A stretch of DNA of 23,379 nucleotides from Nemertoderma westbladi (Eukaryota; Xenacoelomorpha; Nemertodermatida; Nemertodermatidae), in assembly GCA_032718475.1 (NCBI GenBank), contig JAUCBJ010004533.1:1-23379 (forward strand). Direction: 5' to 3'. The position numbers and the translations under genes are program-made. Under the pieces are notes generated by a model that saw nothing but the letters and a program-made list of their open reading frames with translations, made no database searches and had not been told where the DNA came from. This document shows positions 19,020-23,379 of the stretch, piece by piece (within the stretch, counting starts at the first letter, position 1; each line of letters opens with the position of its first letter).

Positions 19020-19575
19020 TTGTACAGTAGTTATGACTATTTTAATAAAGATATTAGCTGTGTAAAGTGGCAGACCGGTAAAAGAAGTTGAGCATGGTTT
19101 GAAATTATATCGGAAATTCATAATGCACCAAAACTAACTCAAATCAAAATTTAAAATAAAGGTATTAAAATGTTAAATACTTTTAAAAAGTTAGTCTGTT
19201 AGTTTTATTTAATTGATTTTAAAGATTTTATTACTGCTTTTATTTCTGAGGTTTTTTTTTTATATGTTTTTATACACATGTCATTCGTATACACTATATC
19301 ACTGTTGTTTTAATATTTTATTAGCCTTTATTTGTTTTTATAGATATTCTACTTAATAGTAGGATAGGGTACACCATTGGTTTAGTTTTTATTTACTATT
19401 AATTTTTTAAAAGTTTTTAATATTTTAATACCTTTATTTTAAATGTTGATTTGAGTTAGTTTTGGTGCATTATGAATTTCCGATATAATTTCAAACAATG
19501 CTCAACTTCTTCTACCGGTCTGCCACTTTACACAGCTAATATCTTAATTAAAATAGTCATAACTACTATACAGTA
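19020..19575. mobile_element. long inverted repeat, foldback/MITE-like
   Basis: Arms of about 175 bp (19020-19195 and 19399-19575) are reverse complements, with few mismatches in the core: AGATATTAGCTGTGTAAAGT, GGCAGACCGGTA and AATTCATAATGCACC occur inverted in both. A 203-bp AT-rich loop lies between. There is no coding capacity. Clear target duplications were not found, and outer edges are uncertain by about 10 bp. Confidence 0.75.
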
Positions 19576-20239
19576 CCATAACGGTATCGGTTTTGTATAT
19601 ATCTTTGTAGGTTTTGAATTGGTAGTTTTAGTTAAGTTATATTAATTGTGTTTAAAATAATATACCACTGAAGACGCGCGGGAAGCGTGAAATAGCTATA
19701 TGGTAAACTAACAATATTTTATATTAGCCGTGGCTCAAGACCCTTACTCGTCATTAATATTTACCATTGAAATACCTCTGGGAAGAGAGAAAAATAGAAA
19801 CCAGGAGGGGTGCTTTGGGTCCGTCAGGAACCAAATTAAGCCTCGTAATTTTGAAAAATAATCTCAGAACAAAGTGCAAGTTTCGCATGCTCTGAGCCAA
19901 GATAGTTAGTTAGCTAAGCCAGGGGCTGCCATCTAAAGGCTGAGTTGGCATTACTATGTTATGGGTACTCACTTTTTGACCAATTTTTTTTTATGAAAAT
20001 GGCTTTTATCATGAGGTTTTTTGTTCTACTGTAGAACAAAAATTTAACCTTCTCCCAGTAAGATGGTAGCTAGTAATTACGATTTTGTGGTAGCTACCGG
20101 TAGTACTTTCTATTAGCTAGTGAAAAAAATTATAATTGAAAAATTGAAAAAAAAAAATTTGACCAACTTTTTTCCTGCAAAAATGGCTTTTATTATAAGG
20201 TTTTTTGACCAATTTTTTCATAAATTTTTTCCAAAATCT
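19576..20239. other. spacer with a 48-bp direct repeat
   Basis: TTGACCAATTTTTTT..AAAATGGCTTTTATCATGAGGTTTTTTG at about 19976-20022 is repeated at about 20158-20206, and its first part again from 20205. The hairpin TTGTTCTAC/GTAGAACAA is at about 20021-20040. No gene. Confidence 0.55.
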
Positions 20240-21420
20240 TCCATCTTCCCACATTCAAATCTTCCTACATTCCCACCCACCTTCCTACATTTCCACCCAC
20301 CTTCCCACACTCCCATCTTCCTTCATTCCGACCCACCTTCCCACTTTCCCATCCACCTACCCACATTCCCATCCATCTTTCCATATTCCCGTCCACCCTC
20401 CCACAATCCCATCCAACTTCACACATTCCCATCCACCTTCCCAACCACATTCCCATCTTCCCGCATTCTCATCTTCCTACATTCCCACCCACATTCCCTT
20501 CTTCCCACATTCCCCTCTTTCCACACTCCCATCCACCTTCCCCCATTCTCATCTTCCCATCCATCTTTCCACATTCCCGTCCACCCTCCCACAATCCCAT
20601 CCAACTTCACACATTCCCATCCATATTCCCATCTTCCCGCATTCTCATCTTCCTACATTCCCACCCACATTCCCATCTTCCCATCCACCTACCCATCTTC
20701 CCACATTCAAATCTTCCTACACTCCCACCCACCTTCCCACATTCCCATCCACCTTCCCACATTCCCATTCACCTCCCCACAGTCTCATCCACCTTCCCAT
20801 TTCCCACATTCCCATCTTCCTACATTTCCACCCACCTTCCCACACTCCCATCTTCCTTCATTCCGACCCACCTTCCCAATTTCCCATCCACCTTCCCATA
20901 TTCCCATCCATCTTTCCACATTCCCGTCCACCTTCCCACAATCCCATCCACCTTCACACATTCCCATCCACCTTCCCATCTTCCCGCATTCTCATCTTCC
21001 TACATTCCCACCCACCTTCCCACATTCCCATCCACCTTCACACATTCCCATCTTCCCGCATTCCCATCTTCCTACATTCACACCCACATTCCCATCCACC
21101 TTCCCACATTCCCATCCACCTTCCCACATTTCCATCTTCCTACATTCCCATCTTCCCAAATTCCACCTTCCCGCATTCCCATTTTCCCACCAACCTCCCC
21201 ACATTCCCATCCACCTTCCCAGATTCCCATCTTCCTACATTCCCACCCACATTCCCATCCACCTTCCTACATTCCCATCTTCCCACATTCCCATCTTGCT
21301 ACATTCCCACCCATCTTCCCACAATCCCATCCACCTTCCCACATTCCCATTAATTTTCCCACATTCCCATCCACCTTCATAAATTCCTATCCACCCACCT
21401 TCCCACCCGCCCACCCACCA
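20240..21420. repeat. 1.2-kb C/T/A-rich tandem array, G-poor on the plus strand
   Basis: Degenerate units of about 10 and 20 bp built from TTCCCACATTCCCATCCACC. G is rare on the plus strand; the minus strand is G-rich with frequent GGG and GG tracts. Several frames stay open on both strands (proline/serine/histidine-rich on plus, glycine/tryptophan-rich on minus) purely from composition, so I call no gene. Confidence 0.95.
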
Positions 21421-22340
21421 TCTCATTCACCGTCCGACCGACTGATCAACAGACCATCCCCCTCAAAAAAAAGAGGAGCACGTGAATACCAAAATACCCC
21501 CCATGTGATGTTTCCCAGACTGTTTGGGAAGATGGTCGAAAATACTAAAGTTGCCTAATGATAGTGAATGGACCAAATCTCATTAAGATTAAAAAAAAAA
21601 TGTGGGGAGGGGGGGGGGGGGGGTGTAGGTACCTGGATAAAGATACTATATTCCAGGACATGGTGTAACAAGTTGTCACTAATGATGTTCAACATTAATT
21701 AATAAGAAAAGCACAGAAAATGATGATGTTGAAAAAAATTTAAATAAAGAGGGCAGGCAAACTAATACTCAATAACATGGTAACTGTATAATTTATCAAA
21801 TATCATAATCTAAAATAAATCGTTTTTGCCCATAATATTTTTTTAACAATTCAGGGTTTGGGTTGGGTTTTGGTAATGCATAGGGCTAGGATTAAAGTTT
21901 GGTTCTATTAGGGTTATTCTATTTGGTTTCGGGTAGAGTTTTATTGAACAATCTAGCAAAAAATAAATAAAATTATATACATTAAAACGTAAAATATTTT
22001 TTCTCGAGTATTATTAGAAGACCGTCAGGGCTTCTTGCTGTCAAAAAAAAACGTCTGTGTGTTTGTCTGTATGTATGTTTGTGCACATTGAAATTGGCTT
22101 GGAAGGGTAAGAAGTGCTCTACTTCATGGCCAACTATACAAAGAAATGTATTGATTATTTGGGTTCTTATTTCGGTTATTAAAATTGGTAAAATTAGACT
22201 CTTGCTGTATAAAAATAGCACAGGTCGATTCGCCGTGTCCCATTCTCACAAACTTTTTATTATATTCGAGTGTTTAATATAAAGATGTATGATTATTTAT
22301 TGATTGAAAATAAAATAGTGTATAAATATGTAATAATCCC
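21421..22340. other. intergenic DNA with a 15-G tract
   Basis: A poly(G) run lies at 21609-21623 after an A-rich stretch. A TGTGTTTGTCTGTATGTATG simple repeat is at about 22055-22078. No supported gene; short open frames on both strands have no recognisable domain. Confidence 0.5.
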
Positions 22341-22990
22341 TCACGCAGCCTGAACTTTGCCTATGGTAGCGAATAGGGAAGGATTTTCTCTGTATCATAG
22401 CAACGTTGTATAATTATTTAACTCTGGCTAGCTGAGAAGACAGGTAGCAAGCTGGCCGGAGTGTTGAGTGTGTCTCAGTAAATCCAATGGTTGGGGTGGG
22501 TTGTCTATTGAGAACTCCGAACTGGTAATGGCATTAATTCTGCTTTATCCAAGGCTGCATGGAAGGTGGAAGAGGTTTACATATTGATTGCGATTGATAT
22601 TTGATTGGGGATTAGATTATCTTTTAGTTTTTCGGTTTTGTTGTTTTATAGACGGTCTTCTTATAGCCAGCTTGCTGGCTTTCTAGTTATATACTAGAAA
22701 GCCCGGGGGAAGAATCCTAGCCAAGACTATTACAAATGAACCTTGTCAGTCAGCAGTAAGTAAACTAAACAATTGTCTAAACTGTAGGGCGTGAGGCTAG
22801 CTGACTTTGTGGCTCGTCCCACATAATAAGAAATTAAACTTTGCTACAACTAACAAAAATATAATATGAAGCAAATAATTTCATTATCAAGCACGTTTAC
22901 AAGATATAAGATTACCGAATATTTACTAGTGACGGGCCTGGCGGCCCGTTAAGGAGACCGACCTTTTTTATTTCATAAAAAAACAGTCAA
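22341..22990. other. intergenic DNA with clustered hairpins
   Basis: Inverted repeats AGCCAGC/GCTGGCT (about 22667-22681) and CTTTCTAGT/ACTAGAAAG (about 22680-22703) lie back to back. ACGGGCC/GGCCCGT with a 4-nt loop is at 22932-22949. No gene seen. Confidence 0.55.
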
Positions 22991-23100
22991 CTGGTAGCGG
23001 TTACGAATTTGAGTTCCTGGTTACAAATCTGAGTTTCTATTAACAAATCTGAGTCTTTTAACAAATTGGAGTTCCCGGTTACAAATCAGAGTGCCTAATA
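22991..23100. repeat. short degenerate minisatellite, about 20-22 bp
   Basis: About five units of GGTTACAAATCTGAGTTCCT with substitutions and length changes: GGTTACGAATTTGAGTTCCT, then GGTTACAAATCTGAGTTTCT, AACAAATCTGAGTC, AACAAATTGGAGTTCCC and GGTTACAAATCAGAGTGCC. Confidence 0.75.
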
Positions 23101-23379
23101 TCGAATTGGCATTATTAAAAATTAATATTACAGTTTTATATAACTGTTTTATATATATAAATACATTTAATTTCGCGACAAAATAATGTAAAAAAAAAAC
23201 GAAATATATCAAATACCACACATAGAATCGATCTGAAATTTTGTAACGCAATTATGAACCACGAAAGCAATGTACTTGCAAAATTTCATAAAAAAATGCC
23301 AGGCAGGAAGTGCCTGAACCTGGATTATTAGCAGTCAGTCAGTCAGACAGTGTTATATGACCTGAGATTTTTACAGTAA
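23101..23379. other. AT-rich end of window
   Basis: Contains hairpin CAGGCA/TGCCTG at about 23301-23317 and a CAGT-type short tandem (AGTCAGTCAGTCAG) near 23333. No tRNA fold or gene could be supported. Confidence 0.4.

Noticed and set aside
20120-21382. 420-codon proline/serine/histidine-rich open frame
   Set aside because: It begins at GTG, and the reading is produced by a C/T-rich tandem array with hardly any G. Parallel frames on both strands are equally open.

Overview
The window looks like AT-rich, repeat-laden nuclear DNA from an invertebrate animal. Three protein genes of clearly animal or eukaryotic type sit in long gene-poor spacers. There is no operon structure, no Shine-Dalgarno-style spacing and no prokaryotic gene density. 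The ATG starts of DHCR24 and RRP1 have Kozak-like contexts, and AATAAA signals follow all three genes. A NOX2-type oxidase beside a full DHCR24 suggests a metazoan. I cannot name the species from sequence alone.

Genes. (1) Positions 3-1644 (+) hold the body of a NOX2/gp91phox-type NADPH oxidase. The window edge removes about 17 N-terminal residues, and one extra base near 141 breaks the frame. (2) Positions 8867-10447 (+) hold a complete single-exon DHCR24 (delta-24-sterol reductase). (3) Positions 13634-15397 (-) hold a complete single-exon RRP1/Nop52-type nucleolar protein with a C-terminal candidate PP1-docking motif. All three reading frames run uninterrupted by introns, which is unusual for these families in most animals. 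DHCR24 and RRP1 converge on a 3.2 kb spacer. I see no functional pathway joining the three genes.

Spacers. From 1645 to 4177 there is AT-rich DNA with two poly(C) tracts, a GC-rich patch and one exon-like stretch. From 4178 to 8487 lies a tandem segmental duplication. The 1230-bp first copy holds one monomer of a 142-bp satellite. The 3080-bp second copy holds 14 monomers organised as a six-monomer higher-order repeat. The spacer 10448-13633 contains hairpins, a 410-bp palindromic MITE-like element and a poly(G)-associated repeated cassette.

Upstream of RRP1 (15.4-18.3 kb) several different tandem arrays lie side by side: 20-bp and 32-bp units with a palindrome, a roughly 24-bp AT-rich array, and a 1.6-kb element with terminal inverted repeats of about 140 bp enclosing exactly 31 copies of a 28-bp minisatellite. 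At 19020-19575 is another long inverted repeat. A 1.2-kb C/T-rich, G-poor array occupies 20240-21420. The remaining 2 kb is AT-rich with small hairpins and a short minisatellite.

The most unusual material is therefore repeat architecture rather than a new protein system: array expansion inside one copy of a duplication, nested higher-order repeats, and several foldback-type elements.
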